Origin: [Clostridium] ultunense DSM 10521
GTDB taxonomy: Bacteria > Bacillota > Clostridia > Tissierellales > Tepidimicrobiaceae
DNA length: 64,000 nucleotides
Direction of reading: 5' to 3'
Assembly: GCF_000511955.1 (NCBI RefSeq)
Contig: NZ_AZSU01000003.1
Location: forward strand, 267,487 to 331,486
The position numbers and the translations under genes are program-made. Below the pieces are notes generated by a model. That model had not been told where the DNA came from and did no database searches. It worked only from the letters and a program-made list of their open reading frames with translations. Below are positions 35,329 through 43,595 of the stretch, in pieces (the stretch's first letter is position 1; each line of letters begins with the position of its first letter).

Positions 35329-35357
35329 TTATTCGACAAACAATCGTCATTTCCTTC
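35329..35357 (-). promoter_or_regulatory. Sigma-H promoter of spo0A overlapped by a Spo0A box
   Basis: On the minus strand GAAGGAAAT (35357-35349), 11 bases, then GTCGAATAA (35337-35329). This matches the sigma-H consensus RnAGGAwWW-N11-RnnGAATWW at every position. The Spo0A box TGTCGAA (35338-35332) overlaps the -10. The start codon is about 40 bp downstream. Confidence 0.8.
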
Positions 35358-35393
35358 TATTTTATAAAATATTTTTTAATTTTGAAAAAAAAA

Positions 35394-35411
35394 GATAGGC
35401 TTTAGCCTATC
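35394..35411 (-). terminator. Terminator downstream of spoIVB
   Basis: GATAGGCT / AGCCTATC stem with a 2-base loop as written, followed on the minus strand by nine T. It starts right after the spoIVB stop codon. Confidence 0.88.
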
Positions 35412-35412
35412 A

Positions 35413-36726
35413 CTAAAAATTATTAACAAGTTTATTATTTGTTTGATAATTTGACATCACTTGCTCTAGCATCCATTCAATATAAATACCATATCCCTTT
35501 GTAGGATCATTTACAAATACATGGGTTATTGCACCTATTAACTTACCATCTTGTATAATTGGACTTCCACTCATACCTTGAACAATTCCTCCAGTTTTTT
35601 GTAATAGCCTTTTATCTACAATTTTAACTGTTATACTTTTTTGATTTGGATATTGCTGTGGTTGAGCCTTTATTATCTCAATTTCAAATTTTTCTATCTT
35701 ATTATTATCAATGGTTGTTAGTATATGGGCTTTTCCTTCTCTTACCTCTTCTTTGAAGCCAATTGGAATAGGTTTTGTTTTGTTTGACCTAATAAACTCA
35801 TCTCCAATTACCCCAAAGATTCCATAGGGAGAGTTTTTTATAATTTCTCCCAACACATTTTCCGTTTCATAAAAAATCCCCCTTATTTCTCCAGGGCTTC
35901 CTCTTTTTCCTTGCTCGATATTGGCTATTTTTGCATTGGTTATTTTTCCATATTCTACATTTAACAGATTGCCAGTATCCATATCTGTTATTCCATGACC
36001 TAAAGCTCCAAAAATTTTACTATTTTCATCATAAAAAGTTAAAGTTCCAATGCCAGCAGTTTTATCTCTTACCCATATACCTAATCTATAACAATTATCC
36101 TGCATGCTCTTTACAGGTATTACTTCAGTTTCAAACCTTATCTTATTTCTTTCAATTACAATTTTAATCTTTTTATCTTGGGTTTGATTTAACAATTCCA
36201 CCACATGTTCTGCATCCTTTACCTTTATATCATTTATTTCCAAAATACTATCCCCAGTTTTTATACCTGCTTCTTTAGCTGGATTATATCTTTTACCATC
36301 CACTCCAAGTACATCTGTTACTGCTACAACTAGAACACCCTTAGTATTTAATCTTACTCCTAACGCATTGCCACCTGGCACTAAAAATTGCCTCTTAACT
36401 ACATTTACATCAAATCTTTTAATTGGTATTAATCCTAAGAGTTTAAGTTGAAATTTGGCTTCTCCAGCCTCTATTCCATTTATTTGGTAACTTTTCTTGA
36501 ATCCTTTTGTATTATTTTGATTATAAGTGGATTGTACTATTGTATCCTCATCATGCAATGCATTTAGAGAAAAAGGAAATAATACATCTATACTTTTATT
36601 TTCTCCTTTTGCAATTTTTATTTCAGCAGGGTAATATGATATATTCATTATTTGTGCTATATAAAAAAAGGTTAATACTAAAATCAATAAAGAAAATGCT
36701 TTTCTATATTCTTTATGGCTATCCAA
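35413..36726 (-). CDS. spoIVB: SpoIVB serine peptidase
   Basis: 437-residue signalling protease secreted by the forespore into the intermembrane space, where it triggers pro-sigma-K processing. A membrane anchor spans about 11-28. The PDZ domain is at about 125-200 (KEAGIKTGDSILEI), and the peptidase region has LGHGITD around His244 and the nucleophile motif GMSGSP at 384-389. The start used here is TTG with the SD GGGGAGTGA. See the 36734-36760 entry: an upstream ATG with a stronger SD could be the real start if one G in the run at 36739-36742 is extra. Confidence 0.93.
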   Translation of the reverse strand: MDSHKEYRKAFSLLILVLTFFYIAQIMNISYYPAEIKIAKGENKSIDVLFPFSLNALHDEDTIVQSTYNQNNTKGFKKSYQINGIEAGEAKFQLKLLGLIPIKRFDVNVVKRQFLVPGGNALGVRLNTKGVLVVAVTDVLGVDGKRYNPAKEAGIKTGDSILEINDIKVKDAEHVVELLNQTQDKKIKIVIERNKIRFETEVIPVKSMQDNCYRLGIWVRDKTAGIGTLTFYDENSKIFGALGHGITDMDTGNLLNVEYGKITNAKIANIEQGKRGSPGEIRGIFYETENVLGEIIKNSPYGIFGVIGDEFIRSNKTKPIPIGFKEEVREGKAHILTTIDNNKIEKFEIEIIKAQPQQYPNQKSITVKIVDKRLLQKTGGIVQGMSGSPIIQDGKLIGAITHVFVNDPTKGYGIYIEWMLEQVMSNYQTNNKLVNNF

Positions 36727-36733
36727 AGTACAA

Positions 36734-36760
36734 TCACTCCCCTAATTTTCCCTCTTTCAT
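36734..36760 (-). CDS. Short upstream ORF (8 codons) before spoIVB, or misread spoIVB start
   Basis: ATG at 36760 follows a near-perfect SD (GGAGGTGA) and encodes MKEGKLGE, ending at a TGA that overlaps the SD of the spoIVB TTG start. It may be a leader peptide that couples translation to spoIVB. Alternatively, removing one G from the GGGG at 36739-36742 fuses it in frame with spoIVB, giving an extended N-terminus. The sequence alone cannot decide. Confidence 0.5.
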   Translation of the reverse strand: MKEGKLGE

Positions 36761-36894
36761 ATTCACCTCCAAAAAATAATTTTAACGTAAATATAATTTA
36801 GCCTTTTTTCATCTTATTTATTCTTCTTTATTCTTCAAAATTATTATTTATCATCTAAAGTAAATATCATATTGGTAATAATCAAAAAAATAAT

Positions 36895-36931
36895 AAAAGC
36901 TTCCATTAAATAATACCTAATGAAAGCTTTT
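36895..36931 (-). terminator. Terminator downstream of recN
   Basis: A 14-base arm pair with a single mismatch (AAAAGCTT plus ATTA / complement), loop of 9 bases, then on the minus strand ATTATTTTTTT. It lies between the recN stop and spoIVB. Confidence 0.8.
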
Positions 36932-36966
36932 TCCATATAATGTTTAAATTATAAATTCCTTATTTT

Positions 36967-38667
36967 CTATTTATTAGAATTTAATTTTTTTGACATTTCA
37001 AGCATTTCCTTTGCATGTAGTTTAGTAGTATCTGTTAGATCTACACCACCTAATAACCTTGACAGCTCGTCAATCCTTTCATTATCCTCTAATTTTCTTA
37101 CAATGGTACTAGTTTTGTCTTTAACCGTATGTTTATCGATTACAAAATGGGTGTCTGCTAGGGCAGCAATTTGTGGCAAATGGGAAATGCAAATTACTTG
37201 ATGATTGTCTGATATCATTTTTATCTTCTCTCCAACTATTTGTGCAGTTCTTCCACTAATTCCTGTATCTATTTCATCAAAGATTAAACAAGGTATATTA
37301 TCGTAATCAGCTAATATTCTTTTGAATGCTAGCATAATTCTAGACATTTCACCGCCTGATATTATTTTTGACAAAGGCTTCAAATCTTCACCTTTATTTG
37401 TGGAAATTAAGAACTCTATTCGATCCCACCCCCTCTCAGTAAAGTACTCTGTTTTGCTGAAGTACACTTTGAAAACCACATTGTCCATATTTAAATCTTT
37501 TAATTCTTTTGTAATCAATGTTTCTACTTTTTTACTTAATTTTTTTCTAAGTCTAGTCAATTTAGTGCAATAATCAGTTAAATCATTTTCCATTGATCTT
37601 ATTCTAATTTTGGCTTTTTTGATTTCCTCTTCGTTGTTCATTAGGATATCATACCTATTTTCAATTGTATCCCTATACTTTAAAATATCCTCAATGGTAT
37701 TTCCATACTTTCTTTTTAACCTATTAATAGTATCTATTCTATCTTCTAAGAGCTTCAACCTTTCCTCATCTATATCTAAACTTTCTATATAATCCATGAT
37801 ATTCCTATATAAATCCTGCAATTCGAAGCTTATATATTCTAAAACATTATTGTATTCTTCTAACGTATTGTCATAAATTTTTATATCATTCATATTAGAT
37901 ATACATTTATTAATGTTGTTAATTAAAGATATATTATTATACCCTTCATTGCCTATAATATTCACTATCTCTCCTAAACTATATCCAATCTCTTTAATAT
38001 TTGATATTTTATTGTATTCTTTTGTAATTTCATCTTCATCATATTTTAGAAGATCTGCACTATGGATTTCATCTATTTGATATTTTAATAAATCTATTTC
38101 TCGGTCCCTTTCAATAGTATCTACTGACAACTCTTTTAATCTTTTCTTTTCCCTTAATAATCCTTCATATTTTTTTCTCACATTATCAAGTAAAGATTTT
38201 AGTTCAGTACCACCAAATGTATCTATTAATTTCATGTGGTTCTCGACATTTAATAAAGATTGATGTTCATGTTGTCCATGGATATCCACCAGGTTAGAAG
38301 TAATATTATTTAGCATAGTTAATGTAACCGTTCTTCCATTAACTCTAGATACATTTCGACCATTAGTATGTATCTCTCTTGAGATTAATAAATAGTTGGA
38401 TGGGTCAATATCTATACCATAACTTTCTAATATTTTGTTTACTTTTTTTGGATTATCTAAGTAAAAAATTCCCTCTAAAATTGATCTTTCCTTTCCCGTC
38501 CTAACTAAATCCCTATTTGCTCTTTGACCTAAAATCATACCAATTCCTTCAACAATTATAGATTTGCCAGCTCCTGTTTCGCCAGTGAGCACATTAAATC
38601 CCTTTGTAAAATTAATTTTTAAGTTATCTATAATAGCAAAGTTACTAATATTTAACTCGACTATCAT
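36967..38667 (-). CDS. recN: DNA repair protein RecN
   Basis: 566-residue SMC-like ATPase that acts early in double-strand break repair. Walker A is GETGAGKS at 29-36; the long middle part is coiled coil; the C-terminal part has ISGGEMSRIMLAFK (signature) and LIFDEIDTGISG (Walker B). It follows argR in the typical order recN-argR-tlyA of Firmicutes. Confidence 0.96.
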   Translation of the reverse strand: MIVELNISNFAIIDNLKINFTKGFNVLTGETGAGKSIIVEGIGMILGQRANRDLVRTGKERSILEGIFYLDNPKKVNKILESYGIDIDPSNYLLISREIHTNGRNVSRVNGRTVTLTMLNNITSNLVDIHGQHEHQSLLNVENHMKLIDTFGGTELKSLLDNVRKKYEGLLREKKRLKELSVDTIERDREIDLLKYQIDEIHSADLLKYDEDEITKEYNKISNIKEIGYSLGEIVNIIGNEGYNNISLINNINKCISNMNDIKIYDNTLEEYNNVLEYISFELQDLYRNIMDYIESLDIDEERLKLLEDRIDTINRLKRKYGNTIEDILKYRDTIENRYDILMNNEEEIKKAKIRIRSMENDLTDYCTKLTRLRKKLSKKVETLITKELKDLNMDNVVFKVYFSKTEYFTERGWDRIEFLISTNKGEDLKPLSKIISGGEMSRIMLAFKRILADYDNIPCLIFDEIDTGISGRTAQIVGEKIKMISDNHQVICISHLPQIAALADTHFVIDKHTVKDKTSTIVRKLEDNERIDELSRLLGGVDLTDTTKLHAKEMLEMSKKLNSNK

Positions 38668-38682
38668 ACCTATACCCCCAGA

Positions 38683-39135
38683 TTATTTGAGTAAATTTTG
38701 GAGATTTTCCAATAGAGAGTTTATCATATTCATCTTTTCCATAGCAATAAAAATAGTGTCATATCCGGCAATAGTCCCAACTATACCATTAAATTTAAGA
38801 TTGTCCACAGTGGAAGCACAAATACGGGCTGCACCAGGTAAAGTCTTTATTACTATAATATTTTCAGCTCTTTCAATGCTAAGTACTGAACTTTTGAAAA
38901 TTCTAATCAACCGTTCACTTGTTCCCTCATATTGATTATCTATAGTAGCATATTTATATTTTTTATTAGTAGTTAAAACTTTTACCAGTCTTAACTCTTT
39001 TATATCTCTAGATATTGTAGCTTGGGTTATTTGGATACCTTTTTTCAATAAATGATCTGCTAGTTCTTCTTGAGTTTCTATTTCATGATTTTCGATTAGA
39101 TCCAAAATTATACTCTGTCTAGTATATTTTCTCAT
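38683..39135 (-). CDS. argR: Arginine repressor ArgR
   Basis: 150-residue hexameric regulator that represses arginine synthesis and may activate arginine breakdown when arginine is high. The N-terminal winged helix (about 1-70) includes QATISRDIKELRLVK, and the C-terminal arginine-binding domain has GTIAGYDTIFIA near its end. The argR gene is 15 bp upstream of recN and part of the tlyA-argR-recN group; I see no clear ARG boxes close by. Confidence 0.95.
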   Translation of the reverse strand: MRKYTRQSIILDLIENHEIETQEELADHLLKKGIQITQATISRDIKELRLVKVLTTNKKYKYATIDNQYEGTSERLIRIFKSSVLSIERAENIIVIKTLPGAARICASTVDNLKFNGIVGTIAGYDTIFIAMEKMNMINSLLENLQNLLK

Positions 39136-39150
39136 CTTTTCCTCCCTTTT

Positions 39151-39951
39151 TTAGTATAAGCTTCGGTGAGCATCTTCTATAGTTTCTAATACTTTTTCTT
39201 CATTTATTATTTTATTTCCACCCTTATTTATATAAGATAAAAACTCAATATTCCCAGTACCACCTGTAATAGGTGAAAATCCTAAGTCTACCATATTTAA
39301 ATCGATGGTATTACAAAAGTCAACCATATTCTCTATTACTTCTTTATGTATCATTTTATCCTTAACTAAACCCTTTTTACCTACATTATTCCTTCCAGCT
39401 TCAAATTGAGGCTTTATTAATGCCATAATATATCCCTCGGAATTTAGCAATTCCTTTGCTACAGGAAGAACCAGTTTTAAAGAGATAAAAGACACATCTA
39501 TGGATATGAAATCAACTAATTCTCCAATATCTTCTTTTGTTACATACCTAATATTAGTCCGCTCTTTAACTATAACTCTAGGATCATTTCTAAGATTCCA
39601 GTCTAATTGTCCATAGCCTACATCTATGGCAAATACTTTCTTTGCTCCATTTTTGAGCATACAATCAGTAAAGCCTCCAGTAGAAGCTCCAATATCTATT
39701 ACGACTTTTCCTTCTAAGTCTATATTAAAAATATCTATTGCTTTTTCAAGTTTTAACCCTCCCCTACTGACATAATGGATAGGATCATCTTTAATTATTA
39801 TATCGTTATCTATATTGATCTTTTCCCCTGGTTTATCGATTCTTCTACTCCCAACAAAAACTACTCCTTCCATAATAATTCTTCTAGCCTTTTCTCTAGA
39901 ATCTACCAATCCCTTTTCAAACAATAACACATCAGCTCTTTTTTTTTTCAT
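39151..39951 (-). CDS. tlyA: TlyA family rRNA methyltransferase / hemolysin
   Basis: 266 residues. An S4 RNA-binding domain (about 4-60, ADVLLFEKGLVDSREKARR) is joined to a SAM methyltransferase domain with VVIDIGASTGGFTDCML and VYAIDVGYGQ-like KVFAIDVGYGQLDW. TlyA enzymes 2'-O-methylate rRNA (16S C1409 and/or 23S C1920 in mycobacteria). The gene is 16 bp after oapA. In many relatives dxs lies just before tlyA; here it does not. Confidence 0.93.
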   Translation of the reverse strand: MKKKRADVLLFEKGLVDSREKARRIIMEGVVFVGSRRIDKPGEKINIDNDIIIKDDPIHYVSRGGLKLEKAIDIFNIDLEGKVVIDIGASTGGFTDCMLKNGAKKVFAIDVGYGQLDWNLRNDPRVIVKERTNIRYVTKEDIGELVDFISIDVSFISLKLVLPVAKELLNSEGYIMALIKPQFEAGRNNVGKKGLVKDKMIHKEVIENMVDFCNTIDLNMVDLGFSPITGGTGNIEFLSYINKGGNKIINEEKVLETIEDAHRSLY

Positions 39952-39967
39952 ATAATCCTCCTATTTA

Positions 39968-40591
39968 TCAGTCCAATCTATTATTCTGTCTATTATTTTT
40001 ATTATTCTTCTTCTTTTCAGGCAATAGATCTATTCCCAACTTATTATTTATAAAATTAAAAACCACGGCAGTCTTAAGAATAATCTTTTCAGAATATAGT
40101 ATGGCAATAGATTTGCCGAAGGCTTTACCTCCAACAGTTAATGATGCTACTAAGGAAGTAACTATTATACTTAATAAAATTCCATTTTTTATATCATATA
40201 TATCCATTAATTTGTAAATAATAGTAGTTCCAACGGCTCCACTAACAATTCCGCTAATATCTCCAATTACATCGTTACAAAAATTAGATACTTGTCCTGC
40301 GTTTCTAACTAATTTTATGGCATATCTAGCTTCTTCTACTTTATTAGCTGCCATAGCGTGGAAAGGTTTTTCTTCAGCAGTTGTAACAGCAATGCCTATT
40401 ATATCAAAAAATATTCCTATTAATATTATGATGATTAATATAATGAATGCTAAAAAAATATCTAAGTTCTTTACTAATCCTTCTGTAACTATACTAAAAA
40501 TCATAGCCATAATAAAGGTCCAAAGGGTTACCATAACTATCCATTTTAAATTATATTTATCTGAAAAATTTATATCATCTTTCTTGCCCAT
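39968..40591 (-). CDS. oapA: OapA-like OLE RNA-associated membrane protein
   Basis: 207 residues with hydrophobic segments near 18-37, 43-70, and about 113-160, and a basic C-terminus rich in Lys and Asn. Between them lies AVTTAEEKPFHAMAANK, a motif shared with CorB/CNNM-type magnesium transport domains, and FCNDVIGDI. OapA is known to bind OLE RNA at the membrane. I base the call on the position right after the OLE RNA gene, the topology and the motif; the RNA call itself supports it. It lies before tlyA. Confidence 0.8.
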   Translation of the reverse strand: MGKKDDINFSDKYNLKWIVMVTLWTFIMAMIFSIVTEGLVKNLDIFLAFIILIIIILIGIFFDIIGIAVTTAEEKPFHAMAANKVEEARYAIKLVRNAGQVSNFCNDVIGDISGIVSGAVGTTIIYKLMDIYDIKNGILLSIIVTSLVASLTVGGKAFGKSIAILYSEKIILKTAVVFNFINNKLGIDLLPEKKKNNKNNRQNNRLD

Positions 40592-40625
40592 TCTATATTG
40601 GTTCCTCCATTAAAAATTATTATGT

Positions 40626-40658
40626 AAAAAGCTGATAGCATCATGCTATCAGCTTTTT
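40626..40658 (-). terminator. Terminator at the 3' end of OLE RNA
   Basis: A 15-bp stem (AAAAAGCTGATAGCA and complement) with a 3-base loop, then a T run on the minus strand (GCTTTTTACAT). It ends the RNA about 35 bp before the oapA ATG, so oapA needs read-through or another promoter. Confidence 0.9.
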
Positions 40659-41225
40659 AAAGTGGTAGTATATTGAGTAAATCTTACGGCTTAAGGTCCA
40701 GTAGGATTTCCCTGAAAGAAACTGTATGTCGCCATAACAGCGGTTTCCCTTTAATTCTATCACTACTACGTCGCCATGAGCAGAACTGGATTACCACTTA
40801 GTCCGCACTGTAATCCCCAATATACCTCTTCCATTAGAACAGTCTAGGAGTTTTCCTCTGCAACCAGTCTAATCCTTAGCCTCTTTTGCAATATTGGTTT
40901 CGATAACAAAACCTTCCTTGCTTGGGCCCTAGGCAAGAAAAGTCGAACTTATCATCCGCCAACATCACTCAAGGCAGGCTACTCTGTATGTTTGTATCAT
41001 ATTTATACATACAGGTTTATCTTACCAAAAGGTAAGTCTCCACGAAAGCAGGGTCAACGCCTGCATGCCATTGCAGATCGCCCCATCTTTCTTACTCCCA
41101 GCATCAACCCTCGACTGGGCGTCGCGAGCCGAAACAAGGAACTTCATCGATATGCCCTTCGACGGATTTTTAGCCCCGCCCTCGAGATTAGCTGTGTTGA
41201 CTAGAATACTGTACCACTCTATTAA
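40626..41225 (-). ncRNA. ole: OLE (ornate, large, extremophilic) RNA
   Basis: About 600 bases with much higher GC than the surroundings and no sensible ORF on either strand. Minus-strand segments fit a folded RNA: GAGGGCGGGGCTAAAAATCC near the 5' end, GCATGCAGG and CGGATG further on, and many short complementary stretches such as CCTGTATGT with ACATACAG. The place between ispA and oapA, in the tlyA/argR/recN and xse/nusB neighbourhood, is that described for OLE RNA, and the length is right (about 600). Ends are approximate; the 5' end may start just after ispA. Confidence 0.82.
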
Positions 41226-41269
41226 GTCTAATTAATTATAGCATAATATCTATAATTATTCAATGATTT

Positions 41270-42139
41270 TTAATAGTCCCTATGCATTAAATGATATGTT
41301 AATTTTTTAAAAAATTCTACATCCTTGTTTTCATAATAGTCCAATACATCTATAGCTTTTTTACTTAACTCATCAACTTTATCCTTTGCCACGTCTATAT
41401 TATTAAAACTTAGATAGGTAACCTTATTAATTGATTTATCCTCATTCACATCTAAAATATCATCTCTTATTTGGTATGCTAATCCAAGATATAACCCAAA
41501 TCGTCTCATTCTTTCTATATCTTCTTTACAGCCTCCTCCCAATATAGCACCAGCAACTAAAGATGCTTGTATAAGAGCTGCAGTTTTAGATTTATACATA
41601 AATAGTAGTTTATCTTCATCCATAGCAATTTCATTAGATAGTAAATCCACCACCTGACCACCGATCATACCATAAATTCCTGAATATTTACCTATTTCAT
41701 CAATTGCCCAGATATTTCTTTTATAATCTTCAATAGTTTTTGAGTTTTTTAAAGTAAAATCTACCATGATTTCAAAGGCTAAGTTTAACAACCCATCTCC
41801 AGATAAGACAGCAATAGCTTCTCCATAAACTTTATGGTTTGTCAATCTCCCCCTTCTAAAATCATCGTCATCCATGGAAGGTAAATCATCATGAATTAAA
41901 GAATAGGTATGTATCATTTCTATTGCCATTGCAAATGGAATTGACCTTTTATGCTCTCCTCCAAGCATTTCGCAACTCTTTAGCAATAGAATAGGTCTTA
42001 ATCTTTTTCCTCCTGTAAATAGGCTATAATTGATGGATTCAAATATTTTTTTCTGATATCCAATTTTATTTTTTAGCAAATTAGATAAATTTTTATCTAT
42101 TATATCCTTAGTATACTCCAACTCTTCATTTATCAACAT
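41270..42139 (-). CDS. ispA: Polyprenyl synthetase (geranyl/farnesyl diphosphate synthase)
   Basis: 289-residue all-helical prenyltransferase that joins IPP to allylic diphosphates to make C10-C15 (or longer) isoprenoids. The first aspartate-rich motif is in HDDLPSMDDDDFRRG, and the second in YQIRDDILD. In clostridia it forms a cluster with xseA and xseB. OLE RNA begins right after its stop. Together with ispH it feeds undecaprenyl and quinone-type lipids. Confidence 0.94.
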   Translation of the reverse strand: MLINEELEYTKDIIDKNLSNLLKNKIGYQKKIFESINYSLFTGGKRLRPILLLKSCEMLGGEHKRSIPFAMAIEMIHTYSLIHDDLPSMDDDDFRRGRLTNHKVYGEAIAVLSGDGLLNLAFEIMVDFTLKNSKTIEDYKRNIWAIDEIGKYSGIYGMIGGQVVDLLSNEIAMDEDKLLFMYKSKTAALIQASLVAGAILGGGCKEDIERMRRFGLYLGLAYQIRDDILDVNEDKSINKVTYLSFNNIDVAKDKVDELSKKAIDVLDYYENKDVEFFKKLTYHLMHRDY

Positions 42140-42143
42140 TCAA

Positions 42144-42377
42144 TTATACCCCCATATAAAAATCTTCTTCCTCCAAATTGCCCTCTTCATCTTTAAGCAA
42201 TATTTTTACTTCTCCTTCCACATCTTTTAATATTTCATTACAATAATTATAGAGGTTTACTCCCCTTTTAAATTTTTCTAAGGAATCCATTAAGGATAAA
42301 TCCTTTTCTTCTAAATCTTCAATTATTTGTTCTAACTCCTTAATTGCCTCTTCATAAGTCAGTTTATTTGTTTTCAT
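42144..42377 (-). CDS. xseB: Exodeoxyribonuclease VII small subunit
   Basis: 77-residue helical subunit of exonuclease VII. LTYEEAIKELEQIIEDLEEKDL is cut short here as TYEEAIKELEQI, a family hallmark, then LSLMDSLEKFKRGV. It overlaps the xseA end by 14 bp and lies 4 bp before ispA, so translation is coupled. Confidence 0.92.
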   Translation of the reverse strand: MKTNKLTYEEAIKELEQIIEDLEEKDLSLMDSLEKFKRGVNLYNYCNEILKDVEGEVKILLKDEEGNLEEEDFYMGV

Positions 42378-43590
42378 AATAGAACTCTCCTTTGCTAATT
42401 TTAACCACTTTTACTTCAATAATACCATCTTTGATCAACAGTTTTAATTTTTCATCTTCAGATACATGGTCTACAGTATTGACTATATTATTTTTTTCAT
42501 CTAAAATAATTCCGTATCCCCTATCTAAAGAGGAGATGGGATTTAAATAGTTTAGGCTATTTAACATACTGGATAATTTATTTTTATTGCCATCTAATTT
42601 TCTCTCTATGATGAGAGAAAGTTTTCTAAACAGGTTATCTTGTTCCTGTGCCCTTTCTTTTAATTGATAAATAGGATTGTAAAATTCTAAACTTCTTTTC
42701 ATATAGTTTAACTTTATTATATTTTCATTGATAATATAGTTAAAAGAATTATTCAATCGGGCGAAGGTTTGATTTAAATTTTCAATTAACTTTTTTTGCT
42801 CTGGTGTAACTATCTCTGCAGCAGCAGATGGAGTAGCTGCCCTAAGGTCTGCAACAAAATCTGCTATAGTAAAATCCGTTTCATGCCCTACTGCTGATAC
42901 AATAGGTGTCCTCATATTAAATATCGTCCTAGCAATAGATTCATCATTGAAAGCAAATAGTTCTTCTATAGAACCTCCTCCTCTACCTGTAATAATTACA
43001 TCTACATCCCCTCTATTGTCAAGATATTTTAATCCTTCACATATCTCCTTCGGAGCTTGTACACCTTGAACTAATACAGGGTAGATAATTATATCAACAA
43101 TTGGAAATCTTCTTTTTATTACTGTAATAATATCTTTTATTGCTGCACCGGTCGAAGAGGTAACTACACCTATTTTATTAGGTAAAAATGGCAACTGTTT
43201 CTTATTTTCTTCATCGAATAATCCTTCTTTTTCTAATCTTCGTTTTAATTCTTCAAAAGCTGCAAATAGATGCCCAATACCACTTTCCTCGATACTTTTT
43301 ACATAAAGTTGATAATCTCCTTCTTTTTCATATACGGAAATATATCCTTTAGCGATTACCTTAACACCATCTTTCAAATTAAAATTTACCAACCGGTTAT
43401 CATTCCTGAACATTACACATCTCAATTTTCCTTTTTCATCTTTTAAGGAAAAATACATATGCCCACTATAATGATGTTTAAAATTTGAAATTTCTCCCTC
43501 AACTTTAACATTAGAAAGAAGCCAATCACCAGCAAATATCCTTTTAATATATTGATTGACTTCACTTACCTTTAAAGGTTTAGATTCCAT
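42364..43590 (-). CDS. xseA: Exodeoxyribonuclease VII large subunit
   Basis: Catalytic subunit of exonuclease VII, which degrades single-stranded DNA from both ends. An N-terminal OB fold (about 1-110) has VKVEGEISNF; the catalytic core has GVVTSSTGAAIKDI, GRGGGSIEEL and VGHETDFT; a coiled-coil follows. I chose ATG at 43590 because AGGTGAT lies just upstream; a GTG 9 bp before is part of that SD. The end overlaps xseB by 14 bp. Confidence 0.95.
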   Translation of the reverse strand: MESKPLKVSEVNQYIKRIFAGDWLLSNVKVEGEISNFKHHYSGHMYFSLKDEKGKLRCVMFRNDNRLVNFNLKDGVKVIAKGYISVYEKEGDYQLYVKSIEESGIGHLFAAFEELKRRLEKEGLFDEENKKQLPFLPNKIGVVTSSTGAAIKDIITVIKRRFPIVDIIIYPVLVQGVQAPKEICEGLKYLDNRGDVDVIITGRGGGSIEELFAFNDESIARTIFNMRTPIVSAVGHETDFTIADFVADLRAATPSAAAEIVTPEQKKLIENLNQTFARLNNSFNYIINENIIKLNYMKRSLEFYNPIYQLKERAQEQDNLFRKLSLIIERKLDGNKNKLSSMLNSLNYLNPISSLDRGYGIILDEKNNIVNTVDHVSEDEKLKLLIKDGIIEVKVVKISKGEFYYENK

Positions 43591-43595
43591 ATTAA

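Noticed and set aside
36727-36966. Possible sigma-G promoter of spoIVB
   Set aside because: GAATA-like and TAAATTATA-like elements occur, but the spacing and -10 do not agree well with the consensus.
40992-41204. 70-codon frame on the plus strand inside the OLE RNA region
   Set aside because: It has no SD, its composition is that of structured RNA, and it lies antisense to the RNA.
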